The notes: generated from the letters alone by a model not told the origin. A DNA stretch of 64,000 nt from Carposina sasakii (GCA_014607495.2 CP053166.1:8884455-8948454), one strand, 5' to 3'. Positions 45,601 to 50,417 are shown, numbered from the stretch's first letter. Program-made: numbers and translations.

Positions 45601-47824
45601 TAATATCTACTTACTACCCACTCAATTCTATTATATTTGTTTTATTATTTTGAAAAAACTTTTGCCTATTGTAAACTTGATATATGTGTTATTCTTAAAT
45701 ACTTATATGATCTTTTATTTATTTATTTTTATTTGTATGTATAGTATTGTATTGTATTTTATCTATCTATATTTATATATTTACATTATAATAAATGTAT
45801 AGATATGTTTTGATTTTATAGTTTACCCAATTAACCAGTAGGTTAATTGTATAAATAGCTTGTGCATTTGTGTAGTTACCATATTGAAAATTTGATTTAT
45901 ATTTTATAGTGTAATCTGGAACACCAATATACGGGTCCAGCTGAAAACCAGCGCTGCAGGCCATCTGTTTTGGTCTGCAGCTGTATGCTGAGCTGGGTCC
46001 ATTTCAGCATAATTATGTTTTTCTGTTTGGCTGTATTGTGAAACATTTTTGAATGCTGAATAAATAATTTCTTTCTTTCTTTCTTTCTTTATTTCTATAC
46101 ATTAAGCTATATGAGGTACCGAAACGCTTTAGTTATGTATAGCTTGTACTCGTACAGACCGCATGTAATTCAAGCCAGTCGAGTATCCGTAAATTACATT
46201 ATCAATGGCCATTATTGTTACAACTTTGCTCTTATCTGGCAATTATGACAACCCTCAATATTAAGTGGCATCAATAAATAAATTACAATATACGAAGAGG
46301 TTTTGTGGCTGTTATATTGTACTTCGATTTTGAGTCGCGAATGTGGATGGGTTAGTTATACTAGTAGTTGGCTATTTCTGAACATACCCCTTTTGATACA
46401 GTCTAAAGCAAAATGTTTTTGTCTAGTTTTAGCTGATTTTTACCCAATTGCGAAAGATGGAGGGTTATGTTTTTCGAGTGTATGCATGTATGTATCTTTT
46501 TTTTTTTGCCTTTTGGTATGTTCTAGCTAGAACATAAACGTCTTGTCGTGAACTTGAGAGAGAGGTATTATAGATACGTCGTCGTGAGAGTTATACTATG
46601 TCAATTTTTTTAATATTTGATGTATGTATTGTGTCTATTTGTTCCAGATAAACAATCAATGAATGATTATAACACAATTCAGGGAAACACACCCGCAGTC
46701 TACACTATGAGCCGAGACAGCAGCTTAGTTATTAATAAGGTAAGAAACTTTAAGATACATTAATTATTATTAAGGTAATGTTTTAAAAAAATTTAAGTAA
46801 TGTTTAAAAAAAATGTACTATTGTAGTATAGTACTTACGAAAAATATTTCAGTAATGCATATTGCATGTATAATTACTCGCTCTAAATATAGTTTTAATT
46901 TAATAACAACGTAATGAATTAAATTTATCGCAATACAGGGTGTAACAGAAAGGGTATGTTAAGCGAAAAGCTATATAAATAGCCCACTATAGAGAACCTA
47001 TTTCCAAAATTTGAGACTCGAAATCACATTTTTATTTTTCAAGATTGTATGAAAATTCCTGAGATATTTAAAAATTCTCCATACTATCGGGAAAAATAAA
47101 CATGTGATTTCGGGTCTCAAATTTTGTGAATAGGTTCATACAGTGGGCTATTTACATAGCTTTTTGCTTAACATACCCTTTTTGTTACACCCTGTATAAC
47201 TTGTATGCGTTACATTGCTATTTTTATACTTATTTAATACCGCGACTTTTTCCATGTAAACATTTTGTTTACTGTGTGCCTTTTTTCGCTATGTTGCCTT
47301 TGTATTTTAGTAACTGTTATTTAGATTGAAATTCGTTCAGTAATTTTTACCTGAAAGACAAACATCCAAACATGCAGTCTCAAAAACTTTCACATTTACC
47401 TATTAGCAGTACCTACATCCTACTACTATTTATAAACGCGAAAGTTTGTAAGTATGGATGAATGGATGTTTGTTACTCTTTCACGTAAACATAGCTGAAG
47501 CGATTTTAATAAAATTTGGTATGGAGTTAGCTGGTACCCTGGTTTAACACATAGGCTAATTTATATCCTGGGAAAATATTTTTATCCCGGAGAATTTCGA
47601 CATTTTGTTTTTTTCTGCAGTCCACGCAATTGAAGTCTCGGGCGTTCACTAGTTTATAATATTTATGCAAAGATACTTTAAGAAAACCTTTTTTTCTTCC
47701 GCAGTCCTCATCAACCCTGTCGTCTATGAGCCGCGGCGTGAACGCGCGCAGTGTGGACATCAAGGCCACACAGAGGCCTGAAGTGGTCACAACCGCCCGG
47801 CGAGTGAGGGAGAGCTGCTTATAG
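3662..47824 (+). CDS. Sidestep-family Ig/FN3 transmembrane receptor, 16 visible exons (5' end off window)
   Basis: This is a cell-surface adhesion/guidance receptor of the Sidestep family, whose members act in insects as ligands or receptors for Beaten-path proteins in axon guidance and synaptic matching. Sixteen exons (3662-3794, 4928-5136, 19605-19715, 20808-21011, 21432-21583, 28670-28811, 29390-29520, 32165-32324, 33175-33331, 35567-35706, 36478-36614, 38009-38171, 42347-42494, 43371-43519, 46648-46739, 47705-47824) join with GT-AG sites in consistent phase to 781 codons plus TAG. Order: Ig1 (LPCD...YRCRVDF), Ig2 (LICETTG...LVCQASN), Ig3 (VECKTSG...LTCRAHN), Ig4 (FECSVLS...YSCLAHN), Ig5 (ILCEVDS...IMCAASN), one FN3, a transmembrane segment in exon 13, and a cytoplasmic tail of about 160 residues ending RESCL. 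Several N-glycosylation sequons are present. The first exon starts at phase 2, so signal peptide and 5' UTR lie left of the window. Which Side paralogue it is cannot be decided by eye. Confidence 0.95.
4196..4456. mobile_element. MITE family 1 (CAGGGTGTAACAAAAAGGG ends), TA target duplication
   Basis: A palindromic element of 261 bp with ends CAGGGTGTAACAAAAAGGGT and its complement, TA on both flanks, and inner arms GTTAAGCGAAAAGCTACGTA. It lies in sidestep intron 1. Tc1/mariner-type mobilisation is inferred from the TA duplication and CAGGG ends. Confidence 0.85.
4928..5136 (+). CDS. Sidestep exon 2 (Ig1, second half)
   Basis: The acceptor is CCTTGACAG and the donor is ATAA/GTAAGTG. It encodes YDVRGRH and the Ig1 C-terminal strand motif [11 protein letters not shown], then the sequon NFT. 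The donor is followed after 18 bp by a 311 bp near-perfect foldback repeat. Confidence 0.95.
5155..5465. repeat. Foldback element with about 145 bp arms next to the exon 2 donor
   Basis: The left arm starts ATTCACTATGGGTGCGCCCA and the right arm ends with its complement; the loop is about 20 bp. A second, partly deleted copy with the same right flank (GTGAATGTTTGAACTT) is at 63590-63850. The transcript could form a long, near-perfect hairpin beginning 18 nt after a 5' splice site. Confidence 0.88.
5466..8237. other. Sidestep intron 2, left part: repeat fragments only
   Basis: Contains repeat family D (about 6000-6165, with the segment GATCAGTGATCAGTTACTAG), a family C scrap (6535-6610) and a SINE-like copy at 7187-7451. 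No exon fitting sidestep phase or any other gene was recognised. Confidence 0.4.
7187..7451 (+). repeat. SINE-like repeat family B with GATTATAT/(ATGT)n tail
   Basis: About 265 bp, nearly identical to 38467-38738 (GCTGCTCTGGGAGTGAAAAA ... GGGATAAAGGCGTGATTATA). Reverse-orientation fragments are at 54790-54870 and 58835-58910. The simple-sequence 3' tail fits a retroposed SINE or LINE tail. Confidence 0.75.
8238..8882. mobile_element. MITE family 1 interrupted by MITE family 2
   Basis: The outer element starts CAGAGTGTAACAAAAAGGGT and ends GGGTAACAAAAAGGG-type in complement. At the inner TA (8458-8459 and 8843-8844) an independent element is inserted. Joining the two outer halves restores the sequence of uninterrupted family 1 copies. 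Confidence 0.85.
8460..8842 (-). mobile_element. MITE family 2 (CAGGGTGATTTTTGGTCGTC end), nested
   Basis: 383 bp with ends CAGGGTGATTTTTGG and CAGGATGTTTTTTTGTGG (complement strand), TA on each side. Same family as 16099-16471, 48646-49033 and 58993-59515. It is non-coding. Confidence 0.85.
9044..9112 (+). repeat. MITE family 2 end fragment
   Basis: Matches the first 70 bp of family 2 (TTTGTGGCCACCTTTAACGA) and then stops. It is probably a deletion remnant. Confidence 0.6.
9146..9812 (+). mobile_element. GC-rich insertion, probable 5'-truncated LINE 3' end
   Basis: A GC-rich block, unlike its surroundings, bounded by (ATA)n on the left and by (AATAAT)n on the right, as expected for a non-LTR element with a simple-repeat tail. 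A 76-codon frame at 9173-9403 shows no domain I recognise. The LINE clade is not assignable by eye, and a composite SINE is an alternative. Confidence 0.45.
9813..10499. other. Intronic, no gene recognised
   Basis: AT-rich sequence with short ORFs only and no repeat matched elsewhere in the window. Confidence 0.35.
10500..10724. mobile_element. MITE family 1
   Basis: Starts CAGGGTGTAACAGAAAGGAT, ends in the complementary repeat, and is flanked by TA. A strongly diverged second copy follows immediately (about 10733-10945), ending TTCTGTTACACCCGG. Confidence 0.85.
11214..11454 (+). repeat. Lepidopteran interspersed repeat A (GCCCGCGACTTCGTCCGC)
   Basis: It runs from TAGTGGACGCCCGCGACTTC to TTTATAATATTAGTAAG, with CGTGAAAGAGTAACAAACAT before a short CATC repeat. 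Other copies: 23461-28646 (split by DIRS), 30718-30895, 32489-32943, 33410-34384, 47418-47652 (reverse), 49598-49799 and 53697-53876. It is a common repeat type in Lepidoptera, and whether it is a SINE or a LINE tail is not settled here. Confidence 0.8.
11787..11876. repeat. Two-copy tandem repeat, about 45 bp unit
   Basis: The unit TTATCACGTGTGTGATAATA followed by AACCTATACGAACTTTGACA occurs twice with few mismatches. The core CACGTGTG lies in a small hairpin. Confidence 0.7.
11928..12225. repeat. 149 bp tandem duplication of the pogo-like 5' end
   Basis: Copy 1 (11928-12076) and copy 2 (12077 onward) differ at only a few bases. Copy 2 is interrupted at its ATAT by the piggyBac-like element and resumes at 14820. 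Copy 1 therefore preserves the unoccupied target site. Confidence 0.88.
12189..14819 (-). mobile_element. piggyBac-like element with ATAT target duplication
   Basis: The terminal inverted repeats are CCCTTTCAGGCCC (left) and CCCTTTCAGACCC (right, complement). The flanks are ATAT at 12185-12188 and 14820-14823. The empty site GCTGATATACTTGC is present in the duplicated copy at 12030-12045, which proves the boundaries. Subterminal motifs CACGATCGTGACGTTC (about 12323 and, varied, 12359) have a related inverted counterpart near 14716 (CACGATCGTCGCGCTCGG). It contains one two-exon transposase gene on the minus strand. Confidence 0.9.
12631..14642 (-). pseudogene. piggyBac-like transposase, disabled by one nonsense codon and a 16 bp duplication
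   Basis: Exon 1 (14642-14609) encodes [11 protein letters not shown]; the intron begins GTAAGT and its acceptor TAATAG is at 14365; exon 2 runs from 14364. Seen in order: an acidic/Pro-rich N terminus, the core starting [13 protein letters not shown], and the piggyBac catalytic-type aspartates in [21 protein letters not shown] and GGVDVLDQ, then a C-terminal Cys-rich finger ([17 protein letters not shown]). A TGA at 13280-13282 interrupts the frame; both sides are in the same frame and a CGA to TGA change is likely. A perfect 16 bp tandem duplication (12865-12880/12881-12896) shifts the frame before the finger. Both lesions look young, since the rest stays open. The family is certain; the subfamily is not. 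Confidence 0.93.
15250..15902 (-). pseudogene. Pogo-like transposase C-terminal remnant, copy A
   Basis: The minus strand reads first the linker typical of pogo/Tigger proteins of insects ([14 protein letters not shown], then [14 protein letters not shown]), and after a break the PHD-like finger: [34 protein letters not shown] (15278-15481). The finger lacks its last ligands because a 2 bp deletion relative to copy B changes the ending to DFM-stop. The catalytic DDE domain is absent. It cannot be a functional transposase. Confidence 0.65.
16099..16471 (+). mobile_element. MITE family 2, with a dated empty site in copy B
   Basis: 373 bp, starting CAGGGTGTTTTTTTTTGTGG and ending CCAAAAATCACCCTG, with TA at 16097-16098 and 16472-16473. 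The duplicate body at about 18450-18470 reads TTATATATAAAAT without the insert, so this MITE arrived after the internal duplication. Confidence 0.92.
17610..18270 (-). pseudogene. Pogo-like transposase C-terminal remnant, copy B
   Basis: Duplicate of copy A. It retains the finger end [11 protein letters not shown] that copy A lost, but has a stop in place of the finger Trp and has lost ligands (QCMKC reads QYMKS, GHE reads GYE). The plus-strand frame at 18069-18272 is a shadow. The two copies have decayed independently. Confidence 0.6.
19404..19570 (+). repeat. tRNA-derived SINE just upstream of exon 3
   Basis: B-box-like GGTTCAAATCCCGGTAGGGG and the same body as 1405-1590. It ends about 35 bp before the exon 3 acceptor. 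Confidence 0.7.
19605..19715 (+). CDS. Sidestep exon 3 (Ig2, first half)
   Basis: The acceptor is CATTATCAG and the donor GGAG/GTCAGT. It encodes [11 protein letters not shown] and [16 protein letters not shown], the linker and first cysteine strand of Ig2 as in Sidestep proteins. It is preceded by a 14.5 kb transposon-rich intron and, about 35 bp upstream, by a tRNA-derived SINE. Confidence 0.93.
19853..20040. repeat. Repeat family D copy
   Basis: Shares segments such as GGTAGCTGGAACTGCAGGAG and AAATGATCAATGACAAGT with 6000-6165, 32960-33120, 43200-43300, 44960-45010 and 60305-60420. Function unknown; probably a degenerate SINE or LINE tail. Confidence 0.55.
20808..21011 (+). CDS. Sidestep exon 4 (Ig2, second half)
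   Basis: The acceptor is GTCGACAG and the donor AATT/GTAAGT. It encodes [18 protein letters not shown] and [18 protein letters not shown], a strongly Side-like stretch with the second Ig2 cysteine. Phases match exons 3 and 5. Confidence 0.96.
21432..21583 (+). CDS. Sidestep exon 5 (Ig3, first half)
   Basis: The acceptor is TTGTTTCAG and the donor AAAT/GTAAGT at a codon boundary. It encodes [21 protein letters not shown] and VTWWKGSKQ. The following intron carries the DIRS retrotransposon. Confidence 0.95.
21815..22225. mobile_element. 411 bp element with 22 bp perfect inverted repeats
   Basis: The first 22 bp (starting CAAAATAAAAGGCCCG) are exactly inverted at the right end. There is no ORF. 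I see no clear target duplication, so the superfamily is not assigned. Confidence 0.65.
22226..23460. other. Sidestep intron 5, left part: degenerate repeats
   Basis: Contains a GC-rich repeat scrap (22400-22480, GGGGCAGTGCCCCGGGGCGC) and a repeat beginning GCTATCTGTCTGTCCCTATG (about 23240) that also occurs next to repeat A at 53590-53700. No exon was found. Confidence 0.4.
23694..23854 (+). repeat. DIRS left inverted terminal repeat
   Basis: Unique end of 26 bp followed by the arm GATATATTTTTAACACATGT and onward, inverted at the right end without visible mismatch over about 135 bp. Confidence 0.93.
23948..24080 (+). CDS. DIRS predicted 5' coding exon of gag
   Basis: The ATG at 23948 opens [20 protein letters not shown] and a basic then Ser/Asp/Glu-rich run ([12 protein letters not shown]). 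An excellent donor GAAG/GTAAGA follows. Splicing to TTCTAG/ACGG at 24581/24582 restores the gag frame exactly (phase 1). Without splicing the frame ends at TAA 14 bp later. A basic, Lys-rich N terminus fits a nucleic-acid-binding Gag. The splice is inferred, not observed. Confidence 0.6.
24172..24516 (+). repeat. Three perfect 115 bp tandem repeats in the DIRS 5' region
   Basis: Units start at 24172, 24287 and 24402 (AATAAGCATCTTTAAGTTAA) and appear identical. Each holds the hairpin GTTGAC-TGCGG-GTCAAC and an ATG followed by a short frame. They lie within the predicted gag intron (24081-24581). Their identity implies recent amplification or copying correction. Confidence 0.95.
24582..25400 (+). 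pseudogene. DIRS gag-like ORF, one frameshift
   Basis: The open frame from the ATG at 24572 (or the spliced start at 24582) gives an acidic N terminus, then [18 protein letters not shown] and [20 protein letters not shown], a block typical of DIRS-like Gag, and a helical region to about 25160. The Gly/Arg-rich C terminus ([11 protein letters not shown]) is in another frame (25164-25400, TAG at 25398), so a frameshift near 25160 is inferred. The long 24572-25534 frame thus fuses gag with the start of pol by accident. Confidence 0.75.
25398..27224 (+). pseudogene. DIRS pol: reverse transcriptase, RNase H and methyltransferase-like region
   Basis: The N-terminal part ([18 protein letters not shown], then NGYKIPF) is in the gag-N frame up to 25534. 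After a shift at A/T runs near 25515 the frame of 25491-27224 continues with RT motifs ([33 protein letters not shown]), RNase H residues (IFTDAS, LELLA, RIDNTTA) and the DIRS methyltransferase-like segment ([19 protein letters not shown] to VFPPFPLV). The segment after FPPF is shorter than expected for the family, which suggests an internal deletion near 27050. Confidence 0.85.
27097..28072 (+). pseudogene. DIRS tyrosine recombinase, several frameshifts
   Basis: Overlaps the end of pol, as usual in DIRS elements. Frame 1 gives [20 protein letters not shown] and [15 protein letters not shown]. Another frame gives the first catalytic Arg block ([18 protein letters not shown], from 27530). A third gives [12 protein letters not shown] (His-x-x-Arg), RRTAGW and FGKFYNRPV with the putative nucleophilic Tyr (27869-28072, stop TAA). 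At least three frame changes (near 27440-27530, 27712 and 27808) are needed, so the integrase is inactive in this copy. Confidence 0.88.
28252..28372 (+). repeat. DIRS internal complementary region
   Basis: 28252-28299 is the exact complement of the left end and 28298-28372 the complement of the right end, sharing the AT at the join. In DIRS elements this region templates the termini and aligns them for circle formation. Confidence 0.93.
28429..28633 (-). repeat. DIRS right inverted terminal repeat and right end
   Basis: The inverted arm is 28429-28564; the remaining 69 bp (ending TTTAATCACCAAT) is specific to the right end and is templated by the internal complementary region. Confidence 0.93.
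28670..28811 (+). CDS. Sidestep exon 6 (Ig3, second half)
   Basis: The acceptor is ACTCCTTTAG. The alternative TATCAG 6 bp further on would break phase, so 28670 is preferred. The donor is CATT/GTAAGT. It encodes [26 protein letters not shown] and EDKWLLNVH. Only 36 bp separate its start from the end of the DIRS element. Confidence 0.93.
29390..29520 (+). CDS. Sidestep exon 7 (Ig4, first half)
   Basis: The acceptor is TTTATCCAG and the donor AGGA/GTAAGT. It encodes [15 protein letters not shown] and [14 protein letters not shown], one of the most conserved blocks of the Side family, then LTWFKG. Confidence 0.96.
30335..30420. repeat. Foldback element fragment
   Basis: Shares GGATGCGTATGCGTAGACGT with the nested palindrome at 513-1125. 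Confidence 0.7.
31603..31970. mobile_element. TA-flanked MITE related to family 2
   Basis: 368 bp, CAGGATGTAAACATACAG ... TTTTTACACCCTG with TA on both sides. Inner segments (GAAAATGATCG, CCCTGGGAAACCACGG) resemble family 2, but the termini differ. Confidence 0.75.
32165..32324 (+). CDS. Sidestep exon 8 (Ig4, second half)
   Basis: The acceptor is TAATACAG and the donor AGGT/GTAAGT. It encodes [32 protein letters not shown] and VTLQVR. It includes the second Ig4 cysteine and a sequon. Confidence 0.96.
32489..32943 (+). repeat. Repeat A copy interrupted by a SINE
   Basis: Starts ATGGACGCCCGAGACTCC and ends TTTATAATATTAGTAGG. A 232 bp insert (32612-32843) is flanked by a 14 bp duplication, TCCATACTAAATTT / TCCATACCAAATTT. 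Confidence 0.85.
32740..32793 (+). repeat. tRNA-like Pol III head of the nested SINE
   Basis: A-box TGGCTTAGTGGTTATAG and a perfect B-box GGTTCGATTCC, with ACCCG/CGGGT ends able to pair. The D/anticodon part is shortened, so it is not a functional tRNA gene. A fuller reverse copy is at 50879-50949. Confidence 0.75.
33175..33331 (+). CDS. Sidestep exon 9 (Ig5, first half)
   Basis: The acceptor is CTTTCTTAG and the donor CCAG/GTACAT. It encodes [25 protein letters not shown] and [12 protein letters not shown], the Side-type Ig5 with its extra upstream cysteine. Confidence 0.95.
33410..34384 (+). repeat. Repeat A copy expanded by a 127 bp minisatellite
   Basis: Begins AGTGGACGCCCGCGACTCCG and ends TTTATAATATTAGTGTAG. 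Between them, six units starting CCTTCCCGTGGGAA (33604, 33714, 33840, 33968, 34095, 34223) repeat with periods of 110-128 bp. Small ORFs here are artefacts of the repeat. Confidence 0.88.
34385..35566. other. Sidestep intron 9, right part: no feature
   Basis: Very AT-rich sequence, with a degenerate repeat A-like tail near 35380-35460 (TATTAGTAAGATAGG). No exon seen. Confidence 0.4.
35567..35706 (+). CDS. Sidestep exon 10 (Ig5, second half)
   Basis: The acceptor is CTTATACAG and the donor GCTG/GTAAAT. It encodes [29 protein letters not shown] and [11 protein letters not shown], ending at the Ig5 to FN3 linker. Confidence 0.95.
35797..35990 (-). repeat. Repeat family C copy, reverse
   Basis: Starts CAGCCTATTACAGTCCACTG and contains GGAGGCGCTGCTGCCCACCT, complementary to the copies at 44015 and 45035. 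Confidence 0.75.
36478..36614 (+). CDS. Sidestep exon 11 (FN3, first half)
   Basis: The acceptor is TGCCTGCAG and the donor GTTG/GTGAGT at a codon boundary. It encodes [12 protein letters not shown], then [19 protein letters not shown], the characteristic Side FN3 start. Confidence 0.95.
36615..38008. other. Sidestep intron 11: no recognised gene
   Basis: A 122-codon + frame at 36775-37143 has no family motif. The segment TTTGTATGCAGTGA(C/G)ACAGA is shared with intron 1 (about 3860), which suggests an old repeat rather than a gene. Confidence 0.4.
38009..38171 (+). CDS. Sidestep exon 12 (FN3, second half)
   Basis: The acceptor is CTATCACAG and the donor ACAG/GTAAGT. It encodes [32 protein letters not shown] and the closing FN3 strand. 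Confidence 0.95.
38467..38738 (+). repeat. Repeat family B copy with (ATGT)n tail
   Basis: Second full copy of the 7187-7451 repeat, ending TGATTATATGTATGTATG. Confidence 0.78.
39608..39642. repeat. (TA)n microsatellite
   Basis: About 17 TA units followed by a repeat A-like scrap (GCAGCCCGCGGTTCCGGC). Confidence 0.9.
39893..39986. repeat. (TTGG)n microsatellite
   Basis: More than 20 GGTT units with a few point changes (GGTAGG, TGTTTGG). Confidence 0.95.
40360..40610. promoter_or_regulatory. CpG-rich island inside sidestep intron 12
   Basis: A 250 bp block full of CG (GCGCCGCGCCGCGCCGC, CGCCGTCGCCGCCGCCGC) in otherwise AT-rich DNA. The overlapping frames (40424-40636) are Pro/Ala/Arg-rich without a domain. 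It could be a promoter or 5' UTR of a nested or alternative transcript, or gene-derived sequence carried by the adjacent element. The regulatory reading is inference only. Confidence 0.35.
40652..41466. mobile_element. Unclassified element, about 80 bp terminal inverted repeats built of TTTCATGAAA motifs
   Basis: The left end TATATGTCGTGGCCATAT and its inverse at the right are followed by three spaced copies of CATTTCATGAA(A/G)TGGTC in each arm, and one more internally at about 41280. The interior has a CG-rich scrap (GCTCGCTCCGCTCGCTCGG), a (CCTAA)n tract and no transposase. The target duplication is unclear because the flanks are TA-rich. Confidence 0.7.
41024..41046. repeat. Short interstitial telomere-type repeat (CCTAA)n
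   Basis: CTAACCTAACCTAACCTAAC and one more partial unit, the TTAGG telomere repeat of insects in reverse, inside the element at 40652-41466. Confidence 0.85.
42347..42494 (+). CDS. Sidestep exon 13 (transmembrane segment)
   Basis: The acceptor is CCTTCTAG and the donor CGTC/GTAAGT. It encodes a hydrophobic stretch ([19 protein letters not shown], then IITALY) followed by the basic stop-transfer run [11 protein letters not shown], so the protein is type I with a cytoplasmic C terminus. Confidence 0.94.
42649..42908. mobile_element. MITE family 1
   Basis: Starts CAGGGTGTATGTAACAGAAA (with a 4 bp insertion in the end) and ends TTTGTTACACCCT, TA-flanked. Lies in sidestep intron 13. Confidence 0.82.
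43371..43519 (+). CDS. Sidestep exon 14 (cytoplasmic tail)
   Basis: The acceptor is TTTCTACCAG and the donor TATG/GTAAGT. It encodes a Ser/Tyr-rich tail ([16 protein letters not shown], then [18 protein letters not shown]). Several tyrosines lie in acidic context, as in phosphotyrosine sites. Confidence 0.92.
44015..44254 (+). repeat. Repeat family C, fullest copy
   Basis: Contains TACCCGTGGGTATCGTACGA, CCTGCCCAGCGTGGTGACTA and CAGTGGACTGCCATAGGCTG. A second copy follows at about 45035-45283. The reverse-strand frame over it (44007-44276) is not a gene. Confidence 0.78.
45035..45283 (+). repeat. Repeat family C copy preceded by family D
   Basis: Near-identical to 44015-44254, with small deletions. 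The preceding segment GGGGTAGCCAGAATTGCAGG belongs to family D. Confidence 0.75.
45400..45535. repeat. Foldback element, partial copy
   Basis: Matches the 513-1125 unit from its end (GAGTACACCGG) through GACGTCAAGCGGTGACAGTT, then stops. Confidence 0.75.
45536..46647. other. Sidestep intron 14, right part: no gene
   Basis: AT-rich with a (TTTC)n run near 46072-46090. The 63-75 codon ORFs here lack any motif. Confidence 0.4.
46648..46739 (+). CDS. Sidestep exon 15 (cytoplasmic tail)
   Basis: The acceptor is TTGTTCCAG and the donor TAAG/GTAAGA at a codon boundary. It encodes [16 protein letters not shown] and [11 protein letters not shown]. Confidence 0.88.
46936..47194. mobile_element. MITE family 1
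   Basis: CAGGGTGTAACAGAAAGGGT to its inverted copy, TA at 46934-46935 and 47195-47196, 259 bp, in sidestep intron 15. Confidence 0.88.
47418..47652 (-). repeat. Repeat A copy, reverse
   Basis: TTTATAAACGCGAAAGTTTG through TCACGTAAACATAGCTGAAG to CGGGCGTTCACTAG. It ends about 50 bp before the last sidestep exon. Confidence 0.85.
47705..47824 (+). CDS. Sidestep last coding exon and stop
   Basis: The acceptor is CTTCCGCAG, in phase with exon 15. It encodes [18 protein letters not shown] and ends RRVRESCL with TAG at 47822-47824. The terminal S-C-L fits a class I PDZ ligand (S/T-x-hydrophobic). Confidence 0.9.
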   Translation, partial: SSSTLSSMSRGVNARSVDIKATQRPEVVTTARRVRESCL

Positions 47825-48645
47825 ACTATGCCAATGTGGGATAGAGACAAATATAGATAGGGTAGTTTGATACAATTTTTATGTTGTAAAACCACAGAAT
47901 AATAACTAAAGCATAAAAGTAACTGAATTTAAAATAATATAGTCGTCTCTGTTTTCGTATATACCCATATGCATTAGAAAGAGCGAGATGTAGGTTGCTC
48001 AAAATACAAAACATCACATAAAGCAAACCTTTGCTTTGCTCCATGGCTACCTTTATGACCATGATATTAAGTTAAAAAGCTGCATTGACGTGTCCAGTTT
48101 TTGTCTATGATTTTGTTCATCGCATTTTTCGTATAATGTTATATGTACAACAGGGTACGCTTTAAATGTCACAAAGTGCCTTCTATGCTTTAGTTATTGT
48201 TCTGCGGGTAAAACTTGCCTCACGATTTTGACAATGCAACTTGCTTTTGTTGGACGTCATTGTTGTTATGTCAAAATGATTGTAAGTTTGTCATAATTAA
48301 GTAAAGTTGTGTCTCCAACTAGACTTTGGTTCGTAACTGTAACACTAGGTATACGTGACGTTTTATCGTCAACAACCCGATTGAAATTGAAACGTAGTTG
48401 CCAACGAGTTGCCGACCAGAGTCGCCTTGGAATGGATTATAGTTAGAGATTAAATTGTTTCCAATGCCTGGAATGTACAATCTATTGTTATAAATACTAT
48501 TTCGATATGTATTAAATTATAATCTGCTAGGATAAAATTACATTCTTTGCTTTCGATTTATTTTACATAAATTTTCTAGCATATTAGGAATATATTACCT
48601 AAGAACAATGTTCACTATACAAATAAGTACGAGTACCTACCTATA
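47825..48645 (+). other. Probable sidestep 3' UTR and following DNA
   Basis: Unique-looking AT-rich sequence directly after the stop codon with no ORF. The first AATAAA on the + strand that I noticed downstream is at 49143-49148, after a MITE, so the 3' end of the transcript is not fixed. Confidence 0.4.
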
Positions 48646-49033
48646 CAGGTTGTTTTTTCATAGCCACCCTTAACGAAGGGTACGTACTCTATACATCAAA
48701 TAAAGTAAGGTTATGCAAAAAAAATGCTGGCAAACGATGTAATTTTTTTGAAAAAAATAATAATTAATTAATACTTGATCGGGCGTTTATAGTGTCCAGT
48801 GTAATTATGTTAGTTTTTTTTAAAGACAGATATTAATTATTTCTCGTGAAAAAAATCTTGCTACGCGTGTCTTTGTACATTTATGCAGAAAAACGCAGTC
48901 TATTTACTCAATTTTGGACCCTAATATCTTGGGAACCAGACACTTCTCAGGTATGCTTCCATGGAGAAAAATGATCGTGATGATGAGGAGATTCCGTAGT
49001 ATTCGGGAACGTTGACGACTAAAAAACACCCTG
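48646..49033 (+). mobile_element. MITE family 2
   Basis: 388 bp, CAGGTTGTTTTTTCATAGCC ... CTAAAAAACACCCTG, flanked by TA. Close to 16099-16471. Confidence 0.87.
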
Positions 49034-49597
49034 TATTGTTAAATAGAAAATCTTGAAGGAATTTTATGTTTCGGTAAATATATATATATTTCCTAGAAAC
49101 AAAAGGACTTTTTGTATTGTAATTAGAAGTATTTTGAAATACAATAAATTCCGTTTATTAGTGGATAACGAAATTGATGTTTGGATATTTAGAACTTGAG
49201 ATTTAAATTATATTGAGTTTCCATCCTTTGATTAGTTAGATTTTAGGAAAATATTAAATTATTAACTTATATTTCAAATAATGTAAAATAAAATAGGTAC
49301 CTATTGCAATTGCTAATTGTAAATAATTTATTTTTAAAATAAATTTAAAATAAAAAAAGTTAGTTAGATAAAAATCGCTAGTTTTAGAGGAAAATAATGT
49401 TATTTAAATTTTAGTTAAGGGTGTATATTTAGGGGTGATCTATAGGTAAATTGTTTTATAATAAACAAAGTTATAAGTACCTACCTATACCAAATGAAAT
49501 ACTCATAAAATATTGTAAAAAAAAAACATTTACGATGTTGAATTTCGAAAGTATTTTATAAAATTGCAGTCACGAATAAAATGCTTTTATTACTTAC

Positions 49598-49799
49598 TAG
49601 TGGACGCCCGCAATTTCATCCGCGTGGACCACAGAAATTACAAAAAAAATTGAAAAAAAAAAATCCACGGATAAAAAGTAGCCTATTCTTAGGCTCTAGG
49701 ACTACCTGGGTACCAAATTTTATTTAAATCAGTTCAGTAGTTTTGGCGTAAGAGCGCGACAGACAGAGTAACTTTAAAATTTATAATATTAGTAAGGAT
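49598..49799 (+). repeat. Repeat A copy
   Basis: TAGTGGACGCCCGCAATTTC to TTTATAATATTAGTAAG; internally shortened. Confidence 0.8.
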
Positions 49800-49948
49800 T
49801 ACGTAAAGGATGAATATATAATTAACTTAGTTAATTTTACTTACAATGAATTTACAAGTTATCCAGGAAACTTTCGTCCACGTATTATAAACGAAGCACA
49901 GTAAACATTTTTTTTTGTTAAAACCAAATTATGGTAACCCTTTTTATA

Positions 49949-50417
49949 CAGGGTGCTTGTGACAGCCAGGCATTGATACCATGACTTCAGACCATTATTC
50001 TGAGGTGGAAAAGATTGAAAATTTACTCAGGAAAATTCCAAAATTTTCCGACTTTTTTCATATTTTCAGGAAAAAAAGTAAAGTTCGTTTATTTAGGCCT
50101 TAGATAATGACTTAAAACTAAAATTTGAAACGAAAAAAAATTTTCAAAAAAAAAGTAGGCCTCAAAAAAAGTAAAAAACCTGATCAACCCTAATGGAGAG
50201 TCAGAAGTGATCTAAAAAACAGCAATGTGTCACACAATAACCAATAAGTCCATTTAATTAGTCACAAGATCGTCCAATACAATTGACGCGGAGAGCAAAG
50301 GCTACTGATAATCAAACCAAAAATCCACTTCCTGCAAGTAATAACACTGTCGTATAACTCAACACAATGGTACTTGTTCAGCATTTCAGTCTTTGCCTGG
50401 CTGTCACCCACACCCTG
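49949..50417. mobile_element. MITE family 3 (CAGGGTG..GTGACAGCCAGGCA)
   Basis: 469 bp with ends CAGGGTGCTTGTGACAGCCA and complement of CAGGGTGTGGGTGACAGCCA, TA on both sides. A degenerate relative without clean ends is at about 51470-51790 (GTGGCAGCCAGACAACTATT). Confidence 0.82.
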
